Numbered from the stretch's first letter, positions 37,126 to 46,095 are shown. The stretch is DNA of 63,952 nt from Candidatus Finniella inopinata (GCA_943322985.2 CALPGA020000007.1:1-63952), one strand, 5' to 3'. Made by a program: numbers and translations. Notes: generated by a model from the sequence alone, not told the origin.

Positions 37126-37956
37126 TTATTCAGGAATAGTCATTATGCGTTCAATTCTTACACCTGTGAACCATTTCCAAACTTCATACCACTTTGCTGA
37201 TGTTGAAAAGAATACAAAAGCGACTTTACCCATAAGGTGATCATAAGAAATAAAACTTACTTTGTCGTTCATGTAGCGGCTATCAAGCGACCCATCGCGG
37301 TTATCACCAATGATCATGAAGTGATTTTCTGGAACGACATACTCGGGCGTATCATCGACTCTATGCTCTCCGAAAGGAATACACTTAATAAAAGTGTGAT
37401 TAACGCCGTTCGGAAGTGTTTCCTCATACTTTTGAGCCATAATATTTTTACCATAGTGATCAACGTGGGGAAAATCTTCAACTCGTTTAATAGGGCACTC
37501 TTTACCATTAATCCACAAACGTCCTTTTTTCATTTGAATGCGGTCACCTGGCAAACCGATAATGCGTTTAACGTAATCTTTTGCGGAATCCCAAAGCTTA
37601 ATTCCCAAAATAGAAAATGGTTCAGAATCTTTTGGGTTATGAAATACACCTATATCCCCCATTTTAGGGTTTTCGGGGAGTATTCGTCCTTTAAACCAAT
37701 CAACATCTGACCCAAAAGGCAAGCTATATCGTGTATAGCCATAAGCAAATTTATTTACGACTAAAAAATCCCCAATCAACAAATTGGGAATCATTGACCC
37801 AGTCGGAATATTGAAAGGCTTAAAAAACAAAGTGCTAAAAACTAAAAAACCAACAATAAATTTTGCAAGGCTTTTTGCTTCGGTTTTAAACTTTTCGCGC
37901 TTTTGTTGTTTTTCGTTTATTGCAGACTCTGTGGCTACATAATCAAGTTCAGGCAT
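37126..37956 (-). CDS. lepB: Signal peptidase I
   Basis: Cleaves Sec and Tat signal peptides on the outer face of the inner membrane. 276 residues, with one clear membrane segment (AKFIVGFLVFSTLFF, about 31-45). The catalytic Ser54 is in NIPTGSMIPNL and Lys130 in KRIIGLPGDRIQMKKG; the box E motif GDNRDGSLDSR is near 218. Complete. The window encodes about ten proteins with signal peptides that it would process. It is not in the usual lepB-rnc-era group. Confidence 0.95.
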   Translation of the reverse strand: MPELDYVATESAINEKQQKREKFKTEAKSLAKFIVGFLVFSTLFFKPFNIPTGSMIPNLLIGDFLVVNKFAYGYTRYSLPFGSDVDWFKGRILPENPKMGDIGVFHNPKDSEPFSILGIKLWDSAKDYVKRIIGLPGDRIQMKKGRLWINGKECPIKRVEDFPHVDHYGKNIMAQKYEETLPNGVNHTFIKCIPFGEHRVDDTPEYVVPENHFMIIGDNRDGSLDSRYMNDKVSFISYDHLMGKVAFVFFSTSAKWYEVWKWFTGVRIERIMTIPE

Positions 37957-38008
37957 TCAAACCTTCTAGGTATGCTTTTGACTTTTATTATAAGCAACAA
38001 AATAAAAG

Positions 38009-39040
38009 TTAACAACTGTGCGCCGCTTCCGGGTCATGCTGTTGGTGTGTTTCACGTCCTTCGTGGTAGATTTTTTTTAAATAAGGCTTTCCGTTAGAAA
38101 AAATAATCATTTCTCCGTGAAGTTTACCTTTTTTGTACGTTGAAAAAATTTGGTTATTTCCAAATTCATCGTAAATTTTTGACATTCCGTGCATTATTCC
38201 GTGCTCATATTCAATTTCCATTGCTGTTTTTCCATCTTCATGAAAAGACTTCATCAGGCCATGCATTTCTCCCTGTTGAAAATTTATTTCGCGTTCTATT
38301 TTTCCATCTGGGTAATAATATGTTGTGGGACCATCAAGTTTATCTTTCACATAATGTGCTTGCATTTCGTAATGCCCTTCTTTGGTTTTAATGCTAGTTA
38401 TCCCATGTTTTAATCCCTTTGAAAATTCGGCGTGCAAAATTTTATCGCCTACTTTTTGAATTTTCACCTCGTGCACAGGTGCGGTGATATCTTCCTTAGG
38501 AGTCTCTTCGTCGTCTTCTTCTTCAGAGTCTTCTTCTTTGTCATCGTGTGCGTCTTCTTCTTCAGAGTCTTCTTCTTTGTCATCGTGTGCGTCTTCTTCT
38601 TCATCACGTTGACTTTCTTCCTCAAAAGTTCTGAGTTCGTCTTCATTTTCTTGGGCGCAATGTTCGTAACCTGGCGAGCAATCAGGAGCCTTTTCGCTAT
38701 TATCATCAAGGCTTACATTCTGACTAGCTGAATGTTTTGCAAAATCTTTGATGCTATATGGTTTTTTTAAAATGTCTTGAGATTGACGAACTAACGTTTC
38801 AGCATCTTTTTTATTTTCAGTAGCCTTTTCGCTATTATCATCAAGGCTTACATTCTGACTAGCTGAATGTTTTGCAAAATCTTTGATGCTATATGGTTTT
38901 TTTAAAATGTCTTGAGATTGACGAACTAACGTTTCAGCATCTTTTTTATTTTCAGTTGCTTGTTGTGATTGTTCTTCAGTTTTTTCTTGGCTGATCGCTT
39001 TTTGATCAGTTTCTGCAAATTGATGACTATCAATGGTCAT
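38009..39040 (-). CDS. MORN/YwqK-like repeat protein with acidic disordered N-terminus, linked to VgrG
   Basis: 343 residues, no signal peptide. Order: a 16-residue start; two identical 45-residue units (about 28-117; KKDAETLVRQSQDILKKPYS and so on); a highly acidic stretch with two copies of EEEDAHDDKEEDS (about 140-175); then from about 195 six or so 22-24-residue units of the YwqK/MORN type (GEMHGLMKSFHEDGKTAMEI, HGIMHGMSKIYDEFGN, KGKLHGEMIIFSNGK). The C-terminus is His-rich (HQQHDPEAAHSC). It starts 2 bp after the vgrG stop, so the two are cotranscribed. Genes directly after vgrG often encode an effector, adaptor or immunity protein; YwqK-type proteins are annotated as antitoxins or immunity-like, but no toxin partner is visible. 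Function is open. Confidence 0.7.
   Translation of the reverse strand: MTIDSHQFAETDQKAISQEKTEEQSQQATENKKDAETLVRQSQDILKKPYSIKDFAKHSASQNVSLDDNSEKATENKKDAETLVRQSQDILKKPYSIKDFAKHSASQNVSLDDNSEKAPDCSPGYEHCAQENEDELRTFEEESQRDEEEDAHDDKEEDSEEEDAHDDKEEDSEEEDDEETPKEDITAPVHEVKIQKVGDKILHAEFSKGLKHGITSIKTKEGHYEMQAHYVKDKLDGPTTYYYPDGKIEREINFQQGEMHGLMKSFHEDGKTAMEIEYEHGIMHGMSKIYDEFGNNQIFSTYKKGKLHGEMIIFSNGKPYLKKIYHEGRETHQQHDPEAAHSC
38688..38957 (-). repeat. Direct 135-bp duplication inside the MORN-like gene
   Basis: 38688-38822 and 38823-38957 are identical except at the last one or two bases. Each encodes a 45-residue unit (KKDAETLVRQSQDILKKPYS through SLDDNSEK). In-frame and recent. Confidence 0.93.
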
Positions 39041-39042
39041 GT

Positions 39043-41358
39043 CTAATTTCCTAATTTCGTAATTGCACCTTTGAACATGCCCATTGCACCGCCTTCAGCT
39101 TTTATTAACACACCGCTTTTTAATTCCATCATTACTCCTGCTTTTGCTTGAAAAGCTAATCCGGACTTCATCTGAATCATCATGCCACCTTTGGTTTGAA
39201 TCATTATTCCTGCTTTTTCTTGTATGTTCATTCCCGCCTTTTCTTGTATGTTCATTCCCGCCTTTTCTTGTATATTCATGCCTGCCTTGGACTGAATGTT
39301 CATGCCAGCTTTTGCTTGAATATTCATGCCAGCTTTTGCTTGAATATTCATGCCAGCTTTGGACTGAATGTTCATTCCCGCCTTTTCTTGTATATTCATG
39401 CCAGCTTTGGACTGAATGTTCATGCCAGCTTTGGACTGAATGTTCATGCCAGCTTTGGACTGAATGTTCATGCCAGCTTTTGCTTGAATATTCTTCCCAG
39501 CTTTTGACTGTATATTCATCCCGGCTTTCATCATAATGTTTTTTCCCGCTTTCATCATAATATTTTGCCCGGCTTTCATGATGATATTTTTAGGTGTTTG
39601 TATCGTAATGTCTTTGGTCGCTTTAATTAAAATAGTTCCATTAACATCAATAACAAAATTTCCTTTTTTAAGATTTGTGGTGCGGTCACCCTTATCAATA
39701 AGGGTTAAATACGTAGTACCTTTTCCTTTTTGGTGAATCATTTTATCACCTTTGTGGATGGTTAACGTATCATCGCCTGTGTTGATATCCTCATTTCTGC
39801 TATGCTCAATCACTGTATTCATATCGTATTGACCATGCAGGAATATTTCTTCTTTACCGGGATCGTCACTAAAACGTAATTCATTATGACCAGAATCATC
39901 ATCAAACGTTTTACTCTTCAAAGTCATGTAATGGGGTTTATCTTGAGGGGAATAAGGCGGCATAAATGCTTGGTTGTATACGCATCCAGTAACTAACGGC
40001 CTATCTGGATCTCCATCAATAAAAGCTACAACCACTTCCATACCAATGCGTGGCATGTACAAAGCTCCCCAAGCAGCTCCACTCAATGACTGGCTTACTC
40101 TAATCCATAAAGAACTTGTTTCATCGTCAGGGTTACGTAAATCCCAATGAAATTTAACTTTGATGCGTGCCATAGGATCGCCGTATACTTCGGTTCCTGC
40201 ACCTGTTACAAAAGCTGTTTGTGATCCATAAATGCGCGGTTTAAGTGTTTTACGATAAGGGCGATAGTGAATCGTTTTTAAGAAACCTTCAAAACTGTTT
40301 GTATAAGTTAGAAGATTAGATTCTCGTCCTTCTGTTGATTGATCGTCTGCTTGAGAAATAATTTCATGGCGTACATAAGAAATGACATATTCCTTGTTGT
40401 ATTCTTTGATGGGATGCTCTTTCAGCGTAAATGTATAGCCAGGTGCTATGCTTGGGCAGGTTGTTTTGCCATAAACGCGTTTTGTAAACCATTCAATTTC
40501 TTCCATACGTTGATCAGCTAATTTATGCCCATCACTCGATTTTTGAAATAATCCTGGATATTCATAAATTTCTTTTCCAAACCCAGGTCCAGAGCTGCTA
40601 TTTAGCAATTGTGTGTGGGGTGTTTTATAATTGTAATCAATTGTCTTATAAGCTTTAGGGGCTACTTGAGATTTTTTACCAAAAGCAAAAACACGATCAA
40701 TGAATGCGCCGTCAGCATCCACATTTAAAAACGCTAATGAGCCTTGGGCAATGTGCGTAAAACTTGAATTTTGATCAAATAAAACCATGGTGTGATTTGA
40801 ATCTGTATGGGTGAAATAATATCCAATCCCTTCTTCTTCAAGTAATCTTGAAACAAAATCAAAGTGATTTTCACCATATTGCACACAGTATTCGCGCACG
40901 CTTGTGCCTCCACTGGCTTTTATCTCAAAATCAGATACGCCATTTTCTCTTAATATAGTTTGGATGATATCGATTGCTGATTGCTCTTGAAAAATTCTGT
41001 GGTCGGCGCCGTGTTTTAACATCCAAAAAGTAGAGTGCAGCTGAAAGTGGAAAAAATGCGTTAACTGTTTTTCTTCATCAATGACAGTTTTCAAATGTTC
41101 CATGTGTGTGATTACGCCATGATAAGCACGAACTCCCTGTTTTGAAGATGAATCTTTTTGTCCATATACTTCAAAAATTACTCCGGCTTTAGTGTGAACC
41201 AAGTCGTCCCCATCAAATGTAGAAGTTGTTGTTGATGCGTACACATCAACAACGTATGACTCAGATAATATTTCCTCAGCCACAACGCGTTGTGCTACAA
41301 AAGTGCCGTCTCCAAACGCAGTTTTAATTTTAACTGAAAGAATTTCACCAGCAGACAC
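39043..41358 (-). CDS. vgrG: T6SS spike protein VgrG (TssI) with extended octapeptide beta-helix
   Basis: 771 residues with a GTG start and GGGGAAG upstream. The gp27-like base (about 1-380) shows SKQGVRAYHGVITHMEHL, DFVSRLLEEEGIGYYFTH and RMEEIEWFTKRVYG; the OB-fold gp5-like part shows DPMARIKVKFHWD, SLWIRVSQSLSGAAWGALYMPRIGMEVVVAF and DGDPDRPLVTGCVYN. From about 595 the triple-stranded beta-helix consists of about 20 octapeptides, most of them KAGMNIQ(S/A/E), before a terminal KGAITKLGN. T4 gp5 and other VgrGs have degenerate octads; near-identity over 13 in a row is unusual. No C-terminal effector domain or PAAR motif is visible. It forms the puncturing tip of the T6SS tube. No hcp or tap/DUF4123 gene is adjacent. 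Confidence 0.95.
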   Translation of the reverse strand: MSAGEILSVKIKTAFGDGTFVAQRVVAEEILSESYVVDVYASTTTSTFDGDDLVHTKAGVIFEVYGQKDSSSKQGVRAYHGVITHMEHLKTVIDEEKQLTHFFHFQLHSTFWMLKHGADHRIFQEQSAIDIIQTILRENGVSDFEIKASGGTSVREYCVQYGENHFDFVSRLLEEEGIGYYFTHTDSNHTMVLFDQNSSFTHIAQGSLAFLNVDADGAFIDRVFAFGKKSQVAPKAYKTIDYNYKTPHTQLLNSSSGPGFGKEIYEYPGLFQKSSDGHKLADQRMEEIEWFTKRVYGKTTCPSIAPGYTFTLKEHPIKEYNKEYVISYVRHEIISQADDQSTEGRESNLLTYTNSFEGFLKTIHYRPYRKTLKPRIYGSQTAFVTGAGTEVYGDPMARIKVKFHWDLRNPDDETSSLWIRVSQSLSGAAWGALYMPRIGMEVVVAFIDGDPDRPLVTGCVYNQAFMPPYSPQDKPHYMTLKSKTFDDDSGHNELRFSDDPGKEEIFLHGQYDMNTVIEHSRNEDINTGDDTLTIHKGDKMIHQKGKGTTYLTLIDKGDRTTNLKKGNFVIDVNGTILIKATKDITIQTPKNIIMKAGQNIMMKAGKNIMMKAGMNIQSKAGKNIQAKAGMNIQSKAGMNIQSKAGMNIQSKAGMNIQEKAGMNIQSKAGMNIQAKAGMNIQAKAGMNIQSKAGMNIQEKAGMNIQEKAGMNIQEKAGIMIQTKGGMMIQMKSGLAFQAKAGVMMELKSGVLIKAEGGAMGMFKGAITKLGN
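39217..39576 (-). repeat. 24-bp tandem repeats coding the VgrG spike
   Basis: Fifteen consecutive 24-bp units. Units in 39217-39528 (13) all encode KAG(M/K)NIQ plus S, A or E and are nearly identical in DNA; two more divergent units (KAGQNIMM, KAGKNIMM) follow at 39529-39576. Several neighbouring units are exact copies, so the array has expanded by unequal exchange or slippage. It is coding, not a CRISPR. Confidence 0.93.
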
Positions 41359-41481
41359 GTACTTCCCCTTGAAAAATTATAATTTTAATGAAATGTTAAG
41401 TACTGTTTGTCATTCTGAGACAGAAGAAAAACCTTTGTCTAGTGTCATTCATACAGATAAAGCCCAACAGGTAGGTAAATC

Positions 41482-42036
41482 ATGACTAAAGGTAAATATC
41501 TTTGTGTATATTGTGGTGCTTCTGAACGAGTTGATCCCTTCTACTATCAATCAGCGGAAGAGCTTGGAAAGCTGATTGCTACAAATGGCTTTAATATGGT
41601 TTATGGGGGAGGGCGCCTTGGGTTAATGGGGCGTGTTTCTAATGCCGTTGTTGAAAATGGCGGACTTGTTATGGGCGTAACGACAGAACAGTTAGATGAA
41701 CGTGAAGGAGTGCAAAGTGGGCTTCATGAAATATATGTTGTTGACACTATGCATACTAGAAAACTTCAAATGTCTCAAAAAGCAGATGCTTTCATCATTA
41801 TGCCGGGTGGGTTTGGAACTTTAGATGAATTTTTTGAAATTCTGACCTGGAAACAACTTAACCTACACCATAAACCAATTATTATTGCGAACCTTAATAA
41901 TTTTTGGGATCCTCTGGTTTCACTATTTCACCATATTATTGATGCGGACTTTGCACGCAAAGAGCATGCGCAATTTTTGCACGTGGAAAATTCTCTTGAA
42001 AATGTTATTAAAACAGCGAAGCGGTTGCTGAAATAA
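41482..42036 (+). CDS. LOG-family cytokinin riboside 5'-monophosphate phosphoribohydrolase-like protein
   Basis: 184 residues, TIGR00730/LOG fold. The nucleotide-binding motif YGGGRLGLMG (about 41-50) and the signature PGGFGTLDEFFE (about 108-119) are intact. The family releases the base from nucleoside 5'-monophosphates; in plants and Mycobacterium this activates cytokinins, while in most bacteria the true substrate is probably AMP or another nucleotide. The start CATGACTAAA follows a weak Shine-Dalgarno. It converges with the next gene, 3 bp apart. Confidence 0.9.
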   Translation: MTKGKYLCVYCGASERVDPFYYQSAEELGKLIATNGFNMVYGGGRLGLMGRVSNAVVENGGLVMGVTTEQLDEREGVQSGLHEIYVVDTMHTRKLQMSQKADAFIIMPGGFGTLDEFFEILTWKQLNLHHKPIIIANLNNFWDPLVSLFHHIIDADFARKEHAQFLHVENSLENVIKTAKRLLK

Positions 42037-42039
42037 TTC

Positions 42040-42690
42040 TTAAAAGTGATTTGATCTTTCTGTAAGCATATGGACAGCGGATAGCACTTTGAATTTTTTA
42101 TCTGACATGTAGTATTGAACAGCAGATCTTCTTCTTGATAAAAGCTGTTTTTCATATGTTTTTGTGCCTTTGCTAGCTGTTAGTCCAATCAAAGGAAATG
42201 GTGGTTCTGACTTTTCTTGTATGAATTCTTTTGTATCAACCAGAGCTTTTTCGTAGTTACAGACAGCGTTTGATAAATAATAGTGTCCACTTGTTTTATC
42301 TAATGTATTTGCCAATTCATTAATTTCTGTGGATGGTAAAATAGCTTGAACACGTTTAGCTAAAAGGACAGATGGTTTAGAAAAAGAAGGTTTTTTTAAT
42401 GCTGATGCTTGTCTTGAGCTGCCTATAATTACTTCAAAATCATTATCAATTTCTGATCTCGTTAAAGTTAGCGCAAGTTTTTTCTTTGAAGTTCTTGCTC
42501 GCTTTGTATCAGTGATTGCTGAAGTTGCAGAGGAGGTGGTTGATTCTTCATGTAGAGAATGCTCTCTTTTTTCTCTTGTTCTTAAATTATAATGTGGCTC
42601 TACTAGATCTGCATCGAGATTAGTGGCCCCATAAGCAACGCAAACAACATTAAACATAACAAATAATTTAAAAATCAAAACAATTAACAA
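42040..42690 (-). CDS. Possible secreted protein with nuclear-localisation-like basic cluster
   Basis: 216 residues, no known family. The start is uncertain: a TTG at 42690 gives a 20-residue hydrophobic leader (MLIVLIFKLFVMFNVVCVAY), while the first ATG (42657) leaves only 11 residues of it. After the leader comes an Arg/Glu/Ser/Thr-rich stretch, then KRARTSKKK (about 65-73), which looks like a classical monopartite nuclear signal. The C-terminal 60 residues hold a second basic patch (LLSRRRSAVQYYM). No enzyme motif is seen. It stands next to a DUF6314-like gene on the same strand. A host-nucleus-targeted protein is a hypothesis. Confidence 0.55.
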   Translation of the reverse strand: MLIVLIFKLFVMFNVVCVAYGATNLDADLVEPHYNLRTREKREHSLHEESTTSSATSAITDTKRARTSKKKLALTLTRSEIDNDFEVIIGSSRQASALKKPSFSKPSVLLAKRVQAILPSTEINELANTLDKTSGHYYLSNAVCNYEKALVDTKEFIQEKSEPPFPLIGLTASKGTKTYEKQLLSRRRSAVQYYMSDKKFKVLSAVHMLTERSNHF

Positions 42691-42745
42691 ACAATAGAAG
42701 TCATATGATTATTATGCAGCATTTTTATTTCATAATCAATTATTA

Positions 42746-43153
42746 TTAACGTGTGTAGTTTGTTTTTATTGTTAAATTCTTTTTTGGACCTGTTATAACA
42801 ATAACAGATCTCCAACTATTCAAATCAAAATTCTTCAGCTCAAATACATACACATCTTGCTTACAAATGTGTGTATGTATTCTTGATGCATCAGTTATAC
42901 TGTGAAGCTGAACGTATCCATCTTTTGGATTGAATCCCGAAATATTTAAACACTCATTTTCCCAGTTGAACTGGTAATCACGAAAAAATGTTTGTTCATT
43001 ACTATTTTTGTATGTGCCGTTTTCATGAGCTTTATAAAAGGAGGGATTTATTTTTTCCACATTCAGAAACCCAGTCAGCATGCTCTGATCAGAAACAAAC
43101 CTTTCAAAGTGCCACTGACCAGGAAAATTTTTCCAAAAATTAGCTAAGTTCAT
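42746..43153 (-). CDS. DUF6314-like protein
   Basis: 135 residues, cytosolic. The pattern FWKNFPGQWHFERFV at the start, a central aromatic-rich FFRDYQFNWE and the C-terminal LNSWRSVIVITGPKKNLTIK match what I recall of DUF6314, a small beta-barrel (lipocalin-like) family often found in alphaproteobacteria with no known function. It is 56 bp upstream of the possible secreted gene ending at 42040 and divergent from the amino acid permease gene. Confidence 0.6.
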   Translation of the reverse strand: MNLANFWKNFPGQWHFERFVSDQSMLTGFLNVEKINPSFYKAHENGTYKNSNEQTFFRDYQFNWENECLNISGFNPKDGYVQLHSITDASRIHTHICKQDVYVFELKNFDLNSWRSVIVITGPKKNLTIKTNYTR

Positions 43154-43228
43154 AGGTAGTATAATTTTGACTAGATTTTAAAAGTAAAAACATTCTACCA
43201 TATAGGAAACCATTTAGATAAGTTTCTC

Positions 43229-44470
43229 ATGCAAACAGCGACTCGTTTAGTATCTGAATCTCTTAATCAGGAAGCACCTCAACAAATGCAAGTCCCATCA
43301 AAGAGTAGGTTTATAGGAGCAACACTCATCGTTGCTGGCACAACTTTTGGTGCAGGAATGCTTGCACTTCCTATGACTTCTGGTAAAGCAGGGTTCCTTA
43401 ATAGTTCTTTGCTATTGGTTGCTATGTGGATTTTTACCTGTTTTGCAGCACTTATTACTTTGGAAATAAACTTAAGGTTTGGTGGCGGATATAGCATATC
43501 GTATTTGGCTGAGAAAACTTTTGGTCGTTTTGGAAAATGGATTGCGTCACTTAGCATTGGATTTTTATTTTATGCTTTGCTTTCAGCCTATACCACTGGC
43601 GGAGCAGTCTTTCTAAAAACAGGGATCGATAATTTTTTCGGTGTCTCTGTTCCTTTTGCACTAATGGCATTTGCATTTGCAGCTATGCTTGGGGTTTTTG
43701 TCTATTCATCAACTCGTCATGTAGATTTTGCAAACCGCTTTTTGTTGTTTTTCAAAGTTGGCATTTTCTTAAGCCTTGTCTATTGTCTTATCCCCTTTAT
43801 ACAAACTCAATATTTAGCTAGTGCTGGTAGTGAACCAAGCGCATTTTGGCTAGCAATACCATTATTTTTTACATCATTCGGGTTTCATGGAAGCATCCCA
43901 ACGCTTGTTAATTATGTTGGTCCGAATCCTAAATATTTAAGAAAAGTTATTATTGCAGGAAGCATTGCACCACTATTTGTATATATTTTATGGCAAACGG
44001 TTACGTTAGGTGTTTTACCTCCATCAACAGGGCTGGAAGAACAAAACGTTGCATCATTTATTCACAATTTAAACGAGGTAACCAAAAGCAGTGCCATTGG
44101 CTATTGTTCAAATATTTTTACGTTCTTTGCTGTTTCTACTTCATTTTTAGGGGTAGCGATTGGATTATTTGATTATTTAGCTGAAAGTTTCAAGAAGAAA
44201 AACACATCAGGGCAAAGGTTTCAAACGGCACTTTTAACATTCGTGCCTCCATTATTTTTTGCGTTATTCTATCCCAATGGTTTTATTATGGCTTTGGGCT
44301 ACGCATCAATTGCGCTGAGTGTGTTGGCAATTTTGCTACCTGCGGCAGTTGCATATAAACTGCGTCAGTCGAACAGCATTACCCCCTACAAAGTAGTAGG
44401 AGGCAATGGTATTTTGGCTTTAGTGTTCTTGTGTGGTGTTGCAATTATTGTTATAGAGCTGATTAAGTAG
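43229..44470 (+). CDS. Aromatic amino acid permease (TyrP/Mtr-like, HAAAP family)
   Basis: 413 residues with 11 predicted membrane helices. The first helix carries the family signature TLIVAGTTFGAGMLALPMT, followed by FTCFAALITLEINLRF and GGGYSISYLAEKTFG. Members import tyrosine, tryptophan or phenylalanine with protons. Uptake of host amino acids fits an intracellular lifestyle. The gene overlaps the next, convergent gene by 8 bp. Confidence 0.88.
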   Translation: MQTATRLVSESLNQEAPQQMQVPSKSRFIGATLIVAGTTFGAGMLALPMTSGKAGFLNSSLLLVAMWIFTCFAALITLEINLRFGGGYSISYLAEKTFGRFGKWIASLSIGFLFYALLSAYTTGGAVFLKTGIDNFFGVSVPFALMAFAFAAMLGVFVYSSTRHVDFANRFLLFFKVGIFLSLVYCLIPFIQTQYLASAGSEPSAFWLAIPLFFTSFGFHGSIPTLVNYVGPNPKYLRKVIIAGSIAPLFVYILWQTVTLGVLPPSTGLEEQNVASFIHNLNEVTKSSAIGYCSNIFTFFAVSTSFLGVAIGLFDYLAESFKKKNTSGQRFQTALLTFVPPLFFALFYPNGFIMALGYASIALSVLAILLPAAVAYKLRQSNSITPYKVVGGNGILALVFLCGVAIIVIELIK

Positions 44471-46001
44471 GCAAAGACTCTTCAGCTCCTGCTTTTGCAC
44501 TACTACTACTATTTGCTGCATCAGTTACGGGAACAAAAAAGGATGATGCATCTACAATTGTAGGTGTTATGGCTGCAAAATACATCCCGGGATATTGCAT
44601 GTTGCTTGGATACATCAATTCACATTTAGTTGGAATGCCTAGCTTCTTTTTTAAGCGTTCTTCGTAGTGATTATCAAAGAATCTTGAAGACGCACTGATT
44701 TCATACAAACTTCCGCCAACTTTAGGTTCTCCAGCTTGTTCTAAAGCTGCTTTCATTCCAGCTTCTGATAATTTTTCACTGTAACTACCCAAAAATTTAT
44801 CAAACATATCTTGATGTCTGAATCTTATGGTTTCTAATAATCCTCTATCAAATGCAGCATGGCTTGGAGGGGTATATGCCCATTCTTCACCTGTTAACAC
44901 TGCAAAAGGATTTTCGCCTGTTAATAAGCTGAAGTATTCATGATTTTGATACGCCACGGCACAAACAAATAAATCATCCGTCAGTGCTTGTGGTACAGGG
45001 CGTGATTCTTCGTACATGTTAGCAAGTAAATCATCAACTGTTTGCCATGATCTTTCTTGCGCTGCTTTTGCTGCAGCAGCGTGTAAAACTGTTAGTACGG
45101 GTTTGTGTCCTGGTTTTTCAACAGACAGTAGCCATTTTGCGCGTTTATAATTTCTTGCGTTTAGCACAGTCTCCAAAGCAAAATTTTCTGCTGCTATTGA
45201 AGGTTTTGGCCATGAATGATGTGTTAGAACAAAATCCATTAAGTCAAAACGAGCTTGTTTGGCCAACTCTACATACAACCCGCTTACAGAGGGTTGTTCT
45301 AATTTTAATCTTTTAAGTTTTTGTTTCTCATGGTCAAAATAATATGTATTTCCTTTTTTTAACTCAGTTACAAAGGCTTCCGCTAAACATTGTCCTTTCC
45401 AAATCTTGAATTGGTCGCGCATATTTTGGCTGTGCCCTGAAAAATCATCCGAATGATCAAGCACGTATTTTGCAAAATTGCCATATCCATTTTTTTGACA
45501 ATATTTTAAAAATCCATTAGAAAAATTGAGCTGCCAACAATCTCTTTCTGTATAAAGAGGAGACATGAAACATAACACCGCTCCTGTTTGTCCTTTCTCT
45601 GCAGCACTTTCAATATCTATGAAATATTTTTTGACAACCGCTTTTTCATCAGGTTTTTTCAAACAGGGAGGAACATTTCCTTGAAAAAATTCTTGAATAT
45701 TTTCTTCAGATGACATTAAAAATAAAGTACCTTTCCAACCTACTTTGCACAGCAGAGCCGTTACTAACATACGCTCCTTATAAGCTTCAGGAGTTTCATA
45801 TTCAAATTTTTTAGGTTGAGAGGTGAAGAAGTGTGAGGGTGCTTTTTGATCGCTCAATTCTGTACTGAAGTGCGCGATACGGTCATTAGTTTGATATCGA
45901 AGCGTTTGGCTTGCTTGCTCCCAAACGGTAATGTCAGTTGCGGCAAAAACTGCTGAACACAGAGAGTATGTCCACAGACAAATAAAAAGCTTTAAACACA
46001 T
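44463..46001 (-). CDS. Secreted protein of unknown function, helical repeat-like
   Basis: About 512 residues from the ATG at 46001 (MCLKLFICLWTYSLCSAVFA, a good signal peptide); a TTG six codons upstream is less likely. No family is recognised. The region 200-400 has alternating helices (YKRAKWLLSVEKPGHKPVLT, VLHAAAAKAAQERSWQTVDD) faintly like ankyrin-type units, but no consensus repeat can be laid out. The end is Ser/Ala-rich (DAANSSSSAKAGAEESLPT). It converges on the permease with an 8 bp overlap and is divergent from the Atm1-like exporter. Confidence 0.65.
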   Translation of the reverse strand: MCLKLFICLWTYSLCSAVFAATDITVWEQASQTLRYQTNDRIAHFSTELSDQKAPSHFFTSQPKKFEYETPEAYKERMLVTALLCKVGWKGTLFLMSSEENIQEFFQGNVPPCLKKPDEKAVVKKYFIDIESAAEKGQTGAVLCFMSPLYTERDCWQLNFSNGFLKYCQKNGYGNFAKYVLDHSDDFSGHSQNMRDQFKIWKGQCLAEAFVTELKKGNTYYFDHEKQKLKRLKLEQPSVSGLYVELAKQARFDLMDFVLTHHSWPKPSIAAENFALETVLNARNYKRAKWLLSVEKPGHKPVLTVLHAAAAKAAQERSWQTVDDLLANMYEESRPVPQALTDDLFVCAVAYQNHEYFSLLTGENPFAVLTGEEWAYTPPSHAAFDRGLLETIRFRHQDMFDKFLGSYSEKLSEAGMKAALEQAGEPKVGGSLYEISASSRFFDNHYEERLKKKLGIPTKCELMYPSNMQYPGMYFAAITPTIVDASSFFVPVTDAANSSSSAKAGAEESLPT

Positions 46002-46061
46002 AATAATAAACCAAAACAAGCCATCTTAACTATATATAGTGATATGCAGTTGTATTTTCAA

Positions 46062-46095
46062 GGAATATTTAGTGCTTATTTGAATATTCCCTTTT
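46062..46095. repeat. Inverted repeat in a divergent intergenic region
   Basis: GGAATATT (46062-46069) and AATATTCC (46083-46090) are separated by 13 bases and followed by CTTTTT. It lies between the 46001 start (minus) and the 46177 start (plus). It could be an operator for one or both genes or a terminator-like hairpin; nothing decides. Confidence 0.35.

Noticed and set aside
39217-39576. Regularly spaced repeats that might be read as a CRISPR array
   Set aside because: The units abut with no spacers, are in frame and encode the VgrG beta-helix.
39084-39736. Long open frames on the plus strand opposite the vgrG repeats, some with signal-like Leu/Phe-rich sequence
   Set aside because: They are antisense shadows of the 24-bp repeats; the minus frame gives a complete VgrG with family motifs.
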